From positions 386,074 through 450,073 of the forward strand of contig NZ_KK366008.1 in assembly GCF_000686725.1 (NCBI RefSeq): 64,000 nucleotides of DNA, given 5' to 3'. Shown piece by piece: positions 1 to 9,797 of this stretch. The notes beneath the pieces are model-generated. The model saw only the letters and a list, made by a program, of their open reading frames with translations. It had not been told where the DNA came from and searched no databases. Within the stretch, counting starts at the first letter, position 1. Each line of letters starts with the position of its first letter. The translations under genes were made by a program, and so were the position numbers. This stretch comes from Clostridium akagii DSM 12554 (GTDB lineage Bacteria; Bacillota; Clostridia; Clostridiales; Clostridiaceae).

Positions 1-285
1 TTTATTACTAATATCCTTCCAAAGTTTATTACTTTCCATGCTTGCTCTCCAAATAGCATAGGACAATAATCCAGTTACTTCAATACCAACAACTGAAATA
101 TAATAATACACATAATCACCAAGCTTTATTGGTGTAGCAATATCAATAATTAATCCACTTGTATTGACATTTATAGCCCCCCACTTCACAATTAAACTCA
201 ACACCGATATTAATATAACTGGGCAAATCAAAATCCAAACTAAATATTTTCTTATAAAATCTCTAACTCTATAGCCTTTTTCCAT
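1..285 (-). CDS. Membrane protein, 3' part beyond the window
   Basis: This reading frame opens at an ATG at 285 behind a good ribosome site (AAGGAGAG, 7 nt upstream) and runs 95 codons without a stop to the window edge. The visible part starts with a short basic stretch (MEKGYRVRDFIRK), then a hydrophobic segment at about residues 14-33, a polar stretch and a second hydrophobic segment at about 56-78. It is therefore an integral membrane protein whose C-terminal part is missing here. I do not recognise the family. A shared terminator at 396-431 separates it from the HD-GYP gene. Confidence 0.6.
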   Translation of the reverse strand, partial: MEKGYRVRDFIRKYLVWILICPVILISVLSLIVKWGAINVNTSGLIIDIATPIKLGDYVYYYISVVGIEVTGLLSYAIWRASMESNKLWKDISNK

Positions 286-395
286 TGCAAACTCTCCTTT
301 TGCTCTTTCAGAGATTTTTTTCGTCATATAAAGTATATACTAAATTATATATTTTTGTTAATGTATAATTTTAGGTGTCACTTGATTATTTTATT

Positions 396-431
396 AAAAA
401 ACCATCTGTACCTTAGCACAGATGGTTTTTT
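396..431. terminator. Rho-independent hairpin terminator
   Basis: A perfect 14-bp inverted repeat (396-409 with 418-431) has an 8-nt loop and A/T runs on both outer flanks. It lies downstream of the minus-strand HD-GYP gene, whose stop is at 456, and can end its transcript. Confidence 0.85.
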
Positions 432-455
432 ACTCTAAAATAACTTGTCACTTCC

Positions 456-1658
456 TCAGTTATTCAATTGAAACACTTTATCAACATCCCTAACTCTATC
501 CTTATCAATAAACCCTTCATCAGCCATTCCTTGCATTATGCCTATAACCTTATCATGTGGAAGTGGCCTTCTATAAGGCCTTTCCTCAGTTAATGCCTGA
601 TAAATGTCAATGCACCCCATAAGTCTAGAATTAAAATCCAGTTCACTTGCATTTTTACCATAAGGATACCCAAAACCATTCAATTTTTCATGATGATTGG
701 CAGCCCATTCTGTTATATCCTCAAAACCACTGATTTTTGATAATGCAACTCTCGTGTAATATGTATGTGATTTTATTATATCAAACTCATCTTCAGTAAG
801 TTTATCCGATTTATCCAAAATGCTGTTAGGAACTGCCAATTTCCCTAAATCATGAAGATTTGCCGCAATAACTAGTCTTGTTTTCTCATCAAATCCATAA
901 TTATAGTAATCTGACATTATAGCCGCTTTCTCTGCAATTCCCTTGGAATGTTTCCTAGTAAACTTTGACTTTGAGTCAATTATTTGTGAAAACACGTCTG
1001 TCATTTTCACTATATCTATAAGGCTTAGTTCCACTGTGTATTGTGGGGTGTATTGGTCTAATGCTGCATTGATAAAATTATCTCCCAGATCCAATCTAAA
1101 ACTTGTACTCCCCGCTATTTCCAAAAATGCTTCACATATTTCAGTTTTAAAAATCTTTCCACTCTGCTGATTTACAAACTGTTCTATTTTCCTTTTGTTT
1201 TCGTCACACATCTTATCAAGAGTAAATCCATTTTCCATAAAATCAGCGAAACAAATTATTTCAGACATAAGTGGTATTTCGTGTCCCATTAATTTATAGA
1301 ACCCTGAACCATCATGTTTTTCATGATGATATTTTATAATATTTTTCCGTTTTCTTAAAAATGGGTAGTTTTCTACATTACGCTCACCCGTTATACAATG
1401 TTCCATTGCGTGTTCTTTATCATTTATTTTATCATGAATAACATCATTATTAGCTTCACATATTCCATTGTCATGCAAAATTGCAAGTGAAACAATATCA
1501 TACAAGTCTTCATCCTTAAATCCCAGTTTTTTAGCTATTCTAAGTGTAATGTAAGCAACCCTTTTACCATGGTTTGTCCTTCTTCCTGCTATATCTATTT
1601 CTACAAAATCTAGTGCAAATGATACTGCTAGTAAAAACTCGTTTAAATTAAATTTCAT
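456..1658 (-). CDS. Tandem HD-GYP domain protein, putative c-di-GMP phosphodiesterase
   Basis: The 400-residue protein carries two HD-GYP-like halves and no receiver or membrane domain. Half one has HD at residues 62-63 (LHDNG) and HHE at 111-113, but the GYP signature reads GFY after DGSG. Half two is closer to consensus: HDLGK at 269-273, HHE at 322-324 and GYP at 330-332, with Asn in the HHExLNGxGYP motif where Asp is usual. HD-GYP proteins hydrolyse cyclic di-GMP at a di- or tri-iron centre. The ATG at 1658 has the ribosome site AGGGGAG. It appears to be transcribed alone, since a terminator follows and 240 bp of non-coding DNA precede it. Phosphodiesterase activity is inferred from the motifs. 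Confidence 0.85.
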   Translation of the reverse strand: MKFNLNEFLLAVSFALDFVEIDIAGRRTNHGKRVAYITLRIAKKLGFKDEDLYDIVSLAILHDNGICEANNDVIHDKINDKEHAMEHCITGERNVENYPFLRKRKNIIKYHHEKHDGSGFYKLMGHEIPLMSEIICFADFMENGFTLDKMCDENKRKIEQFVNQQSGKIFKTEICEAFLEIAGSTSFRLDLGDNFINAALDQYTPQYTVELSLIDIVKMTDVFSQIIDSKSKFTRKHSKGIAEKAAIMSDYYNYGFDEKTRLVIAANLHDLGKLAVPNSILDKSDKLTEDEFDIIKSHTYYTRVALSKISGFEDITEWAANHHEKLNGFGYPYGKNASELDFNSRLMGCIDIYQALTEERPYRRPLPHDKVIGIMQGMADEGFIDKDRVRDVDKVFQLNN

Positions 1659-1843
1659 GGTTTGTCGCTCCCCTCAAATCTTTTATATACATAAACAGTA
1701 TTTGTTCAAAGTACAGAGTGAAAGTGCGAATCCTCCTGTTAATTTACGCAGTATAACTTTTATCTAAAGATATAATTCTAAATATTTTTATATTGGCATC
1801 TGATTATAATTTTTGTACATAACTGCCACTTTTCATAAAAATC

Positions 1844-1896
1844 AAAACTAGCACCTCAGCAGGTTTTATATTTTAACCCCGCTTAAGTGCTAGTTT
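1844..1896 (-). terminator. Hairpin terminator of the small membrane protein gene
   Basis: Stem 1845-1863 pairs imperfectly with 1877-1895. On the minus strand it is followed by TTTTGATTTTT. It sits just after the stop of the gene at 1903-2268. Confidence 0.75.
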
Positions 1897-1902
1897 AATA
1901 CA

Positions 1903-2268
1903 TTATTTATTTCTGTTTTTTACTCTATTTGGTTTTGCTTTTGGTCTTGGTTTCATTGATGACTCATCAACTTTTTTGTCAGCTTTAATCTTTTTATTCT
2001 TATCCCCAACCCAAAAATCTGCTGTTGTTAAAATTGACAATAAAACTACAGCTGTTCCTATATAATATTCCCAGCTACCTTCCTTGTATCTAGTTGATAA
2101 AAAAGCACTAAGTACTAATAGAACCACGGACAGAATGGTAGATCCAATTTTAATTGGCAAATTTACTTTTACCTTACTTAGTATAAATACCTTTAATACA
2201 TTATACAATACTATAGCTATTACTGAAAAAACAACTACTTTTAATATCATACTCACTGTTGCTTCCAT
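1903..2268 (-). CDS. Small membrane protein with basic C-terminal tail, unknown function
   Basis: The protein is 121 residues from the ATG at 2268, chosen because GGGAGTGAT lies at the right distance; an in-frame GTG at 2283 has no such site. It has three hydrophobic segments (about residues 5-27, 37-57 and 68-88) and ends in a highly charged Lys/Arg-rich tail of about 35 residues that should face the cytoplasm. It lies 24 nt downstream of argS on the same strand and is probably co-transcribed with it. I do not recognise the family. Confidence 0.65.
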   Translation of the reverse strand: MEATVSMILKVVVFSVIAIVLYNVLKVFILSKVKVNLPIKIGSTILSVVLLVLSAFLSTRYKEGSWEYYIGTAVVLLSILTTADFWVGDKNKKIKADKKVDESSMKPRPKAKPNRVKNRNK

Positions 2269-2292
2269 TTTTATCACTCCCACAAAATTATA

Positions 2293-3984
2293 CTACATTT
2301 CTTCTACTACGCCTATTCCTAATAATTTTAATCCATTTTTTATTACCTGTGTTGTTGCCTCTGTAAGTTTAAGCCTTGCATTTCTAACAGCTTCATCTTC
2401 TTCTGTACTTATTCTATTGCTATTATAAAATTTGTTAAAAGCTTTTGCGATTTCAATAATATGTCTTGTAAGCGTTGATGGTTCTAATTTATCTATGGCG
2501 CTAAGAATAGCACTTTGGAAGCTTTCTAAAAGTTTTATAAGATCAAAGTCTTCAGGTGTAGCTAATTTGGAGTAATCGATTTTCCCTTGTGAAGTACCAA
2601 GTTTTCTTAGTATGCTACTCCCTCTTGCATAAGTGTATTGAACGTATGGACCTGTTTCTCCGTCAAAGCTAAGCATTTCCTGCCAGTCAAACACAATGTC
2701 CTTCTCTCTTGTGTTTTTAAGAAAAGTAAACACTATAGCTCCTATTCCTACTGTTTTTGAAACTGTCTCTTTATTTTTAAGCTCAGGGTTTTTTTCATTA
2801 ATTACCTGAAGAGTTTTTTCTACAGCCTCATTTAAAAGTTCATCAAGAAATATAACATCTCCCTTTCTTGTTGAGAACTTTCTGTCCGTAAATCTCACCA
2901 TACCATAACTAACATGCTTACAATCCTCAGCCCAGTCATGGCCCATTAATTCTAACGTCTTAAATAGTTGCTTGAAATGAAGTTTTTGATCACTTCCAAC
3001 TACATAAATGCTTTTATAAAAGTCATAAGTCTTTTTTCTGTACTCCGCTGCTGCCAGATCTCGAGTTGCATAAATCGTAGCACCGTCCGATTTTTTAATA
3101 ATACAAGGCGGCATGTTATAATCCTCAAGCATTACTACCTTAGCCCCATTACTTGTAACCAGAATGCCCTTTTTATCTATTTCCTCAACTATAGCATCCA
3201 TCTTATCATTATAGAAACTTTCGCCTGTATATGCATCAAATTTTACATTAAGCAATTTATATACAACTTCAAATTCCTTTAGACTTAATTCTCTAAACTT
3301 TTTCCAAAGCTGAACTTCTTCCTCTTCACCATCTTCTAATTTTTTAAAATATAATCTCCCTTCGTCCTCAAGAGATGGATCTTTTTCTGCTTCAGCATGA
3401 AATTTCACATATATTCTTAGAAGTTCTTTTATTGGTTCTTTTTCCAAAGCATCTATGTCACACCATCTTTTATAGGCTGAAATAAGTTTACCAAACTGAG
3501 TGCCCCAGTCTCCAAGATGATTTATACCTATACAATTATACCCTTCAAAGCTCAACATTTTGTATAGCGAATTCCCTATAGATGTACCAAACAAATGACC
3601 TACGTGAAATGGCTTTGCAATATTAGGTGATGAAAAATCTATAGTTATATTTTTACCATTTCCAACCTTTGAAGCACCATACTCATCTTTTTCCTTTAAT
3701 ATTTTTTCTAGAGTATTTTCACTAAAGGCACCTTTGTCTACAAAAAAATTTAGATATGGTCCTAAATTATCTATTTTTTCAAAACCTTCTTTGCTTATCT
3801 TAGATGCAAGTTCTTCAGCTATTAAATTAGGAGCTTTTCTAAGGGCTTTTGCTAAACTAAAGCATGGGAAAGCATAATCTCCCATATCTGATTTTGGTGG
3901 TATTTCAATCAATTTTTCAATTGACTCTACATCCACCACCAAATTTTCTCTAATTTTATCAGCAATTATTTTTTTATAATCCAT
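2293..3984 (-). CDS. argS: Arginyl-tRNA synthetase
   Basis: ArgRS charges tRNA-Arg with arginine using ATP. The 563-residue product has the N-terminal ArgRS additional domain, the class I HIGH-type motif HVGH at about residues 123-126 within the typical [13 protein letters not shown] context, and the C-terminal DALR anticodon-binding region ending in [10 protein letters not shown]. Length matches the bacterial family. The ATG at 3984 follows GGAGG at 9 nt, so the upstream in-frame extension is not needed. The gene sits behind a T-box leader, so its expression should rise when tRNA-Arg is uncharged. Confidence 0.97.
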   Translation of the reverse strand: MDYKKIIADKIRENLVVDVESIEKLIEIPPKSDMGDYAFPCFSLAKALRKAPNLIAEELASKISKEGFEKIDNLGPYLNFFVDKGAFSENTLEKILKEKDEYGASKVGNGKNITIDFSSPNIAKPFHVGHLFGTSIGNSLYKMLSFEGYNCIGINHLGDWGTQFGKLISAYKRWCDIDALEKEPIKELLRIYVKFHAEAEKDPSLEDEGRLYFKKLEDGEEEEVQLWKKFRELSLKEFEVVYKLLNVKFDAYTGESFYNDKMDAIVEEIDKKGILVTSNGAKVVMLEDYNMPPCIIKKSDGATIYATRDLAAAEYRKKTYDFYKSIYVVGSDQKLHFKQLFKTLELMGHDWAEDCKHVSYGMVRFTDRKFSTRKGDVIFLDELLNEAVEKTLQVINEKNPELKNKETVSKTVGIGAIVFTFLKNTREKDIVFDWQEMLSFDGETGPYVQYTYARGSSILRKLGTSQGKIDYSKLATPEDFDLIKLLESFQSAILSAIDKLEPSTLTRHIIEIAKAFNKFYNSNRISTEEDEAVRNARLKLTEATTQVIKNGLKLLGIGVVEEM

Positions 3985-4020
3985 TAAATTTCCTCCTGTA
4001 AAACATATAGTTTTTGTAAA

Positions 4021-4318
4021 CAAAAAAACGCCCCTGCAAAATATGCAGAGACGGAAAATTTCCGCGGTACCACTCTGGTTAATTTAAGATTTTAGCTACC
4101 TTAAATCCACTCAACACTTTAACGCAGTGCACGTCTTTCATCAGGCTATCTTGCCCTTTGAAGCTTTTCCAAGGCTCTTTTCACATTATAAAATAAAATG
4201 TGCTATGGTCTTTAACACATTTTCAATAAAAACTGCTGAACTTTCACCAACCTTCCAGCTCGCTACGAGTTTTATACTGGTTACTTTCCTCTTCGATAAA
4301 TTTGCATATAACTAACTT
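4021..4318 (-). promoter_or_regulatory. T-box leader of argS, with terminator
   Basis: On the minus strand the leader contains the near-invariant T-box AGAGTGGTACCGCGG (4062-4076), a Stem I distal region of the GAGCTGG/GGTTGGTGAAAG type (about 4240-4265), a GTTGAGTGG element, and a terminator hairpin (4029-4052, CTCTGCA/TGCAGGGG) followed by seven T. T-box RNAs sense uncharged tRNA and switch between terminator and antiterminator. The leader is driven by TTGACA (4350-4355) and TATAAT (4326-4331), spacer 18. I could not assign the specifier codon with confidence; arginine specificity is inferred from argS. Confidence 0.95.
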
Positions 4319-4325
4319 AATATAA

Positions 4326-4355
4326 ATTATAATATTTCACTCATGGTTATGTCAA
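4326..4355 (-). promoter_or_regulatory. SigA-type promoter of the argS T-box transcript
   Basis: The hexamers TTGACA (4355-4350) and TATAAT (4331-4326) are both perfect and 18 nt apart on the minus strand. Predicted transcription start is near 4318. Confidence 0.8.
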
Positions 4356-4398
4356 GAATAAATTAAATTATATGCTAGTCTATTTTCTTGATTGTGCC

Positions 4399-6504
4399 TT
4401 AATAAGCTGTTATTGGAATAAACTTTTGTTCTTTCTCTTGTTTTTTAGCCTTTTTTATTTGCTTCATAGCTTTTTTTGCAAAGTAATTTTGGCTATTAAT
4501 TCTTTCATCCTCCTCCTTAAACGTAACCCTATTATACCTGCCATCACTGCAGAGAATTCTAGCCTTTACATTATCTGAAAGGTACACCTCCAAATAATTT
4601 TTTATCTTATGTTTATTATGCTCAGCCTCTATAGGAAATAGTATTTCCACTCTCTTATCTAAATTTCTATTCATGATATCTGCGCTGGACAAATATATAT
4701 CTTCTTCTCCATCGTTATAAAAATAGAATATCCTACTATGTTCTAAAAACCTTCCAACTATGCTTCTTACGGTAATATTTTCGCTTACTCCTTCAATTCC
4801 AGGTCTTAAGCAACATATTCCCCTTACTATACACTGAATCTTAACCCCTGCTTTGGAAGCCTTATATAAAGCTTCTATTGTTTCTTTATCTACAAGAGAA
4901 TTTATCTTTATAATTATATGAGATTTTTTTCCTTTAGAAGCATTCTCCTCTTCTCTTCTTATAAGTGAAATGAATTTTTTTCTAAGTCCCGTTGGTGCTA
5001 TATATAACTTATTCATTTCATCTATAGTTGAATAGCCCGAAAGCATATTAAAGAGTGCTGAAGCATCCTCCCCTATATACGGATTTGATGTAAATAGACC
5101 AATATCAGTGTAGAAATTAGCTGTTACATCATTATAATTTCCTGTAGCCATATGGACGTACCTTTTTATCCCATCAGCCTCATTTCTCACTACTAATAAT
5201 ATTTTCCCGTGTATTTTAAGGCCTAGTAGTCCATATATCACATGGCATCCTGCTTTTTCAAGTTTTTTAGCCCATATTATATTATTTTCTTCATCAAACC
5301 TTGCTTTAAGTTCCACAAGAACGGTTACTTGCTTTCCATTTTCTGCTGCTTCCATTAGTGCCTTTACTATAGGTGAGTTTCCACTAACTCTATAAAGTGT
5401 CTGTTTAATTGCTAAAACCTTGGGATCTTTTGCTGCATTTTCTACTAAATCCACAACGCAACCAAAACTTTGATACGGATGATGAACTAAAATATCTTCA
5501 TTTGAAATGATATCAAACATATTTGAATCCGATATAAACTCTGACACTGATACTGGTTTATGAGCCGCATATTTTAACTTTTCGCAGTTCACCATGGATT
5601 TAAGTTTTGATAAAAAAGTCAAATCTATAGGTCCTTTTATTCTATAAAATTCACCAAATGATCCCTCTAGTTCATCTTTTAGAACTTCTATTAACTCTTC
5701 ACTCATGTCATCCTCTATTTCAATCCTTATGGCTTCACCCCATTTTCTATTTTTCACGGACTGCTCAATTGCTTCAAGTAAATCTTCAGCACCTTCTTCA
5801 TCTATGCTAAGATCTGCATTTCTAGTAATTCTATAGCAGGCCATATCCTTAATGTTATGCCCTCTAAATACATCATTTATATTTAATTTAATTATATCTT
5901 CAAGTAATATATAACATTTTTCTTCGCCTTCAGTCACTGGCATTTCTATAATTCTGTCTAACACTGATGGAACCTGAACAGTAGCAAATATATTTTCTTT
6001 TTCATCCATTCCATCAATAAAAAGCGCTATATTTAAGCTTTTATTCATTATCAGTGGAAAGGGCCTGCTACTATCCACTACCATTGGAGTTAATACCGGA
6101 TATACATTTTTATGAAAATAAATATGTAAAAAATCCACTTGGCTTTGATTTAGATCTTTTGGTTTAATTATTACTATTTTTTCTTCTTTTAAATGGACGT
6201 TTAAGTCTTTATATGTATCGTATTTTTCATGGACCATTTCATGTACCTTAGAGGTTATCATTTTAACCTGCTCAGTTGCACTTAATCCAGAAAAATCGAC
6301 CTTATCAAAATTTGCTTGGACCTGTTCTATAAGGGAAGCAACCCTGATCATAAAAAATTCATCCAAATTTGAGCTTACAATAGATAAAAAATTCAGTCTT
6401 TCCAGTAGAGGATTTGTCTTATCACCTGCTTCCTCTAATACTCTTTCATTAAATTCAAGCCAACTTAGTTCCCTATTAATAAAATTTTCGTACTTGTTTT
6501 CCAT
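4399..6504 (-). CDS. ppk1: Polyphosphate kinase 1
   Basis: PPK1 reversibly polymerises the gamma-phosphate of ATP into polyphosphate through a phosphohistidine. The 701-residue protein shows the N-terminal NRELSWLEFNERVLEEA signature, the SNLDEFFMIRVA motif, an active-site histidine region KIHGKILLV (His at about residue 431) and the second conserved histidine EHSRIF (about 587), with SADIMNRNLDKRVE following. Length is normal. The ATG at 6504 has AGGTGG at 7 nt; upstream in-frame GTG codons overlap that site. It lies 32 nt behind the ppx-type gene at 6537-8069, so the two form a polyphosphate synthesis/turnover operon. Confidence 0.97.
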   Translation of the reverse strand: MENKYENFINRELSWLEFNERVLEEAGDKTNPLLERLNFLSIVSSNLDEFFMIRVASLIEQVQANFDKVDFSGLSATEQVKMITSKVHEMVHEKYDTYKDLNVHLKEEKIVIIKPKDLNQSQVDFLHIYFHKNVYPVLTPMVVDSSRPFPLIMNKSLNIALFIDGMDEKENIFATVQVPSVLDRIIEMPVTEGEEKCYILLEDIIKLNINDVFRGHNIKDMACYRITRNADLSIDEEGAEDLLEAIEQSVKNRKWGEAIRIEIEDDMSEELIEVLKDELEGSFGEFYRIKGPIDLTFLSKLKSMVNCEKLKYAAHKPVSVSEFISDSNMFDIISNEDILVHHPYQSFGCVVDLVENAAKDPKVLAIKQTLYRVSGNSPIVKALMEAAENGKQVTVLVELKARFDEENNIIWAKKLEKAGCHVIYGLLGLKIHGKILLVVRNEADGIKRYVHMATGNYNDVTANFYTDIGLFTSNPYIGEDASALFNMLSGYSTIDEMNKLYIAPTGLRKKFISLIRREEENASKGKKSHIIIKINSLVDKETIEALYKASKAGVKIQCIVRGICCLRPGIEGVSENITVRSIVGRFLEHSRIFYFYNDGEEDIYLSSADIMNRNLDKRVEILFPIEAEHNKHKIKNYLEVYLSDNVKARILCSDGRYNRVTFKEEDERINSQNYFAKKAMKQIKKAKKQEKEQKFIPITAY

Positions 6505-6536
6505 ATTTTGCACCACCTGTTTTTAGTTTAACAAAT

Positions 6537-8069
6537 CTAATTTATTATATTCATTACTGGTTTTATACCCATAACCTCTTCAAAAAATTCTGCTTTATTA
6601 TCAAAACTCCAAATTTCCAAAGTTATATCGTTATATGCCTCTACTGTAAAGTAGACTTTTTTATCATCCATTCTTATATCAAATTCTTTAAATTTATCTT
6701 TCTTAGATATATTTAGAGCTTCTGATAATTTTAAAATAGAAGCTAATTTTGAAACCGTCAGCTTATCTGAATAAGTTAGCCTCTTATAATTTTCGTGAGC
6801 AGCAGTAGGAATCTCTTCATCATGATATCTTACTATATTGGCCACTATGTTTAAATTTTTATCAGAAAGTCCCAAAATTTCTTCATTGTGAATAAGGCTG
6901 TAACAAAAGTATCCATGTTCATTTAAATTTACAAATTTACCTATATCATGTAAGATAGCTGATATTTCTAAAAGTAGCCTCTCCTCATTTCCAAGTCTAT
7001 GAACTTTCTTCGTACAGTCAAATATTTTTAAAGCTAATCTTTTCACTATTTGTGCATGTTCCTTGTCAATGGAATATTTTTCACCCATATGCCAAACAGT
7101 GCTTATAACATCATTTTCAAATACTTTTCTCTTATCTGGACTAAGCCTGTTACTTAGCATATCTATGAGCATTCCATGTCTAAGAGAAACATGAGGTACA
7201 TAAATTCCTTCTGCCTCAGTCATATTGAAAAATATTTCTATTATAATAGATGACGGTAGCAAAAGTTTAGCTTCAGTATAATTTATGCCAAAGGTTTCCC
7301 TTATTTTTTCTGTACTCATGTCTTTTATCTTTTTAGAAAAATCTAAAAGAGAATCTTTTGTTATAAAGCTAACATCATTTTCATAAAGCTTAAGTAGTAA
7401 TTTAAGTCCTCCACCTAGTCCTATAAAATTTTTAATTTTATAACTTTCCAAGTAGTTCCTAAGTGTATAAATTTTACTCTCTACAAATTCACCTATCACC
7501 TGTGGAAAATTTAATGTAGAATTTTCAAGAGGACCTAATACCTCCCTAAGTCTTAATGAACCTATTTTTATATATTCTGTGAATTTCAAATTTCCCTCAT
7601 TATACAAAGAGATTTCCACTCCACCAGAACCAATATTTACAATCATCGCACCATCATTATATATTTTTTCAGAATTTTCCAATCTATCTCTAAGTGCTTT
7701 AAACACCAAATATCTTTCCTGCGCGGTGTTTATAACTTGAATTTCTATACCAGTTCTAACCCTTATCTGTTCAAGCACATACTCTCTATTGTCCGCTTCC
7801 CTAATACCACTAGTGGAAACTGACCAATAAAATTTCACCCCGTAATCTTTCATAAGTCTTACAAATCCATTCAAAATACTACATGCTTCATAAATTGCAT
7901 CAGGCCCAATCCTTTTTTTTGAAAAGGTGTCTTTTCCAATTGACGTATTTTTTTGTAATTCATCTAATACGTTAATTTCTCCGTCACTTCCTATTTCAGC
8001 TATTATCATTCTGAAAAAATTAGCTCCGAGATCTAATGCAGCTACAGTTTCTCTTTGAATATTACCCAT
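6537..8069 (-). CDS. ppx: Ppx/GppA exopolyphosphatase with C-terminal HD domain (paralogue 1)
   Basis: The 510-residue protein belongs to the ASKHA-fold Ppx/GppA phosphatases, which release terminal phosphate from polyphosphate or cleave pppGpp. The N-terminal ATPase-like part shows ALDLGANFFRM and VNIGSGGVEISLY; the conserved catalytic-glutamate region reads NTAQERYLVF, less canonical than its paralogue. An HD domain follows (AILHDIGKFVNLNEHGYF, then RYHDEE). The ATG at 8069 has GGGGGAG at 8 nt. It is the first gene of the operon with ppk1. Whether it prefers polyphosphate or pppGpp cannot be read from the sequence; the operon partner favours polyphosphate. Confidence 0.9.
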   Translation of the reverse strand: MGNIQRETVAALDLGANFFRMIIAEIGSDGEINVLDELQKNTSIGKDTFSKKRIGPDAIYEACSILNGFVRLMKDYGVKFYWSVSTSGIREADNREYVLEQIRVRTGIEIQVINTAQERYLVFKALRDRLENSEKIYNDGAMIVNIGSGGVEISLYNEGNLKFTEYIKIGSLRLREVLGPLENSTLNFPQVIGEFVESKIYTLRNYLESYKIKNFIGLGGGLKLLLKLYENDVSFITKDSLLDFSKKIKDMSTEKIRETFGINYTEAKLLLPSSIIIEIFFNMTEAEGIYVPHVSLRHGMLIDMLSNRLSPDKRKVFENDVISTVWHMGEKYSIDKEHAQIVKRLALKIFDCTKKVHRLGNEERLLLEISAILHDIGKFVNLNEHGYFCYSLIHNEEILGLSDKNLNIVANIVRYHDEEIPTAAHENYKRLTYSDKLTVSKLASILKLSEALNISKKDKFKEFDIRMDDKKVYFTVEAYNDITLEIWSFDNKAEFFEEVMGIKPVMNIIN

Positions 8070-8174
8070 ATAAGTCTCCCCCAATCTTTTCTATAATCCC
8101 CCATCATGCTACTATTTATTGCTATAATTTCATTTTACCATTCTTTCAATTAAAATATAATATTAAAATTTGTA

Positions 8175-8203
8175 TTGAATAAAATTAATATATGAAATAC
8201 TAT
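8175..8203 (+). promoter_or_regulatory. Candidate promoter of ppx paralogue 2
   Basis: TTGAAT (8175-8180) and TACTAT (8198-8203) are 17 nt apart. A short dyad CAACA-TAT-TGTTG (8213-8225) lies just downstream, near the expected start site, and might bind a regulator. Confidence 0.5.
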
Positions 8204-8294
8204 ATATTATAGCAACATATTGTTGATAACTCCTTAAAAAACACATAATTTTAACATTACCATATAATAATTTTTTAATAGTTGAGGTGTAAGT

Positions 8295-9797
8295 ATGAAT
8301 AAAAAAGTAGGAATAATTGATATAGGCTCTAACTCCGTACGACTTTTGCTTGCAGAAATTGGTAATGAAAAGTCTTTTAGAGTAATTAATGAGTTGAAAG
8401 AATACGTAAGACTTGGCGATGGACTTGATGATGACGATCTATTAAGTGACGAAAAAATGGATTTAGCTATGAAAACACTCTCCACATATAAAAATATTTG
8501 TGATTCTTTTCAGGTATCACATATAATTGCCGTGGCTACTGAAGCTGTGAGAAGAGCAAAAAATAAGACTGATTTTTTAGATAGAACTAAAAATATAGGT
8601 CTAGATATAAAAATACTTTCGGGTAATGAAGAAGCTTATTATGACTATTTTAGTACCATTAACAGTATAAACGTTGATAATGCTCTTATTATGGATATTG
8701 GTGGGGCAAGTACAGAACTTATCCTTGTTAAAAATAGAGACCTTATAAAAAGCGTAAGCTTACCTTTTGGAGCAATTACTCTTACCCAGCATTTTCACAT
8801 AAATGATAGTCTAGAAGACGAGAAAGAAAAAGATTTGATTAACTTTCTTAAGAAAAAACTAAATTCATTAGAATGGTTAGATGAGGCTAATGGTTTACCT
8901 CTTATTGGAATAGGTGGTAGTATAAGAACCATTGCTAAAATACACAAAAAATCTGTGGATTACCCTTTGAATTTAATTCATAATTATGGAATGACCAGTG
9001 ATGACATAATATCTATTTATAATTCTGTTAGAACCAAAAATAACACACAAAGGAAAAAGATAAAAGGTCTCTCATCTGATAGAGCTGACATTTTTGTTGG
9101 AGCTGCTGCTTTAGTTAAAACGTTGATGGAATTATGTGCAATGAAAAAAATTCAAATTAGTAGGAATGGAATTCGTGAGGGTTTACTCTACAGCTATCTC
9201 TATAAAAACCAAAAGCCAACTGATGACATTCTGTGTTCATCTATTAACAATATATTAATTAATCAAAATTCAGACAAAAAACATTCAGAGCATATATATT
9301 ATCTTTTTAATTCCCTTTGCACTAAACTTGAAAATCTTTTAGATAATAAATATAACATAAATAATATAATAAAAGCTTCAGCAATGCTTCATGATATTGG
9401 ATCTAATATAACCTATTATTTTCATCACAAACATTCTCTTTACATGATACTTAATTCTCAAATTTATGGATTAACTCATCGTGAATTAGTTATGAGTGCT
9501 TGTATAGCAGCAAATCACAGAGATGATAACATTGCCGTTAACTACCAGGAATATAAAATGATACTAGATAAGGACGATTTAGAATTAATAAAAAAACTAG
9601 GTATACTTTTAAGGCTATCAGAAAGTCTTGATAAAAGTATGACCTATAAAGTCTCTGATATATCTTGTGACATTCACGCAGAGAGCGTAATAATAACCAC
9701 AATTTCAAAAGATTCCGCCTACATTGAAATAAAGGATGCGCTCTCTGCCGCTGAAAGTTTTAAAACCATTTTCAATAAAAAGCTTTATGTTGTTTGA
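8295..9797 (+). CDS. ppx: Ppx/GppA exopolyphosphatase with C-terminal HD domain (paralogue 2)
   Basis: This 500-residue protein has the same architecture as its divergent neighbour but is closer to the classical motifs: IIDIGSNSVRLLLAEI at the N-terminus, LSGNEEAYYDYF with the catalytic-type glutamate pair, MDIGGASTELILV for phosphate binding and GIGGSIRTIAKI. The HD part carries MLHDIGSNITYYFHHKHS and AANHRDD. The ATG at 8295 follows GAGGTG. It is transcribed away from the ppx-ppk1 operon and overlaps the end of the convergent sigma factor gene by 13 nt. It hydrolyses polyphosphate or pppGpp by family; the exact substrate is not determined. Confidence 0.9.
   Translation: MNKKVGIIDIGSNSVRLLLAEIGNEKSFRVINELKEYVRLGDGLDDDDLLSDEKMDLAMKTLSTYKNICDSFQVSHIIAVATEAVRRAKNKTDFLDRTKNIGLDIKILSGNEEAYYDYFSTINSINVDNALIMDIGGASTELILVKNRDLIKSVSLPFGAITLTQHFHINDSLEDEKEKDLINFLKKKLNSLEWLDEANGLPLIGIGGSIRTIAKIHKKSVDYPLNLIHNYGMTSDDIISIYNSVRTKNNTQRKKIKGLSSDRADIFVGAAALVKTLMELCAMKKIQISRNGIREGLLYSYLYKNQKPTDDILCSSINNILINQNSDKKHSEHIYYLFNSLCTKLENLLDNKYNINNIIKASAMLHDIGSNITYYFHHKHSLYMILNSQIYGLTHRELVMSACIAANHRDDNIAVNYQEYKMILDKDDLELIKKLGILLRLSESLDKSMTYKVSDISCDIHAESVIITTISKDSAYIEIKDALSAAESFKTIFNKKLYVV

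Noticed and set aside
1715-1735. Sequence resembling a tRNA T-arm (GCGAATCC)
   Set aside because: No matching acceptor, D or anticodon arms around it.
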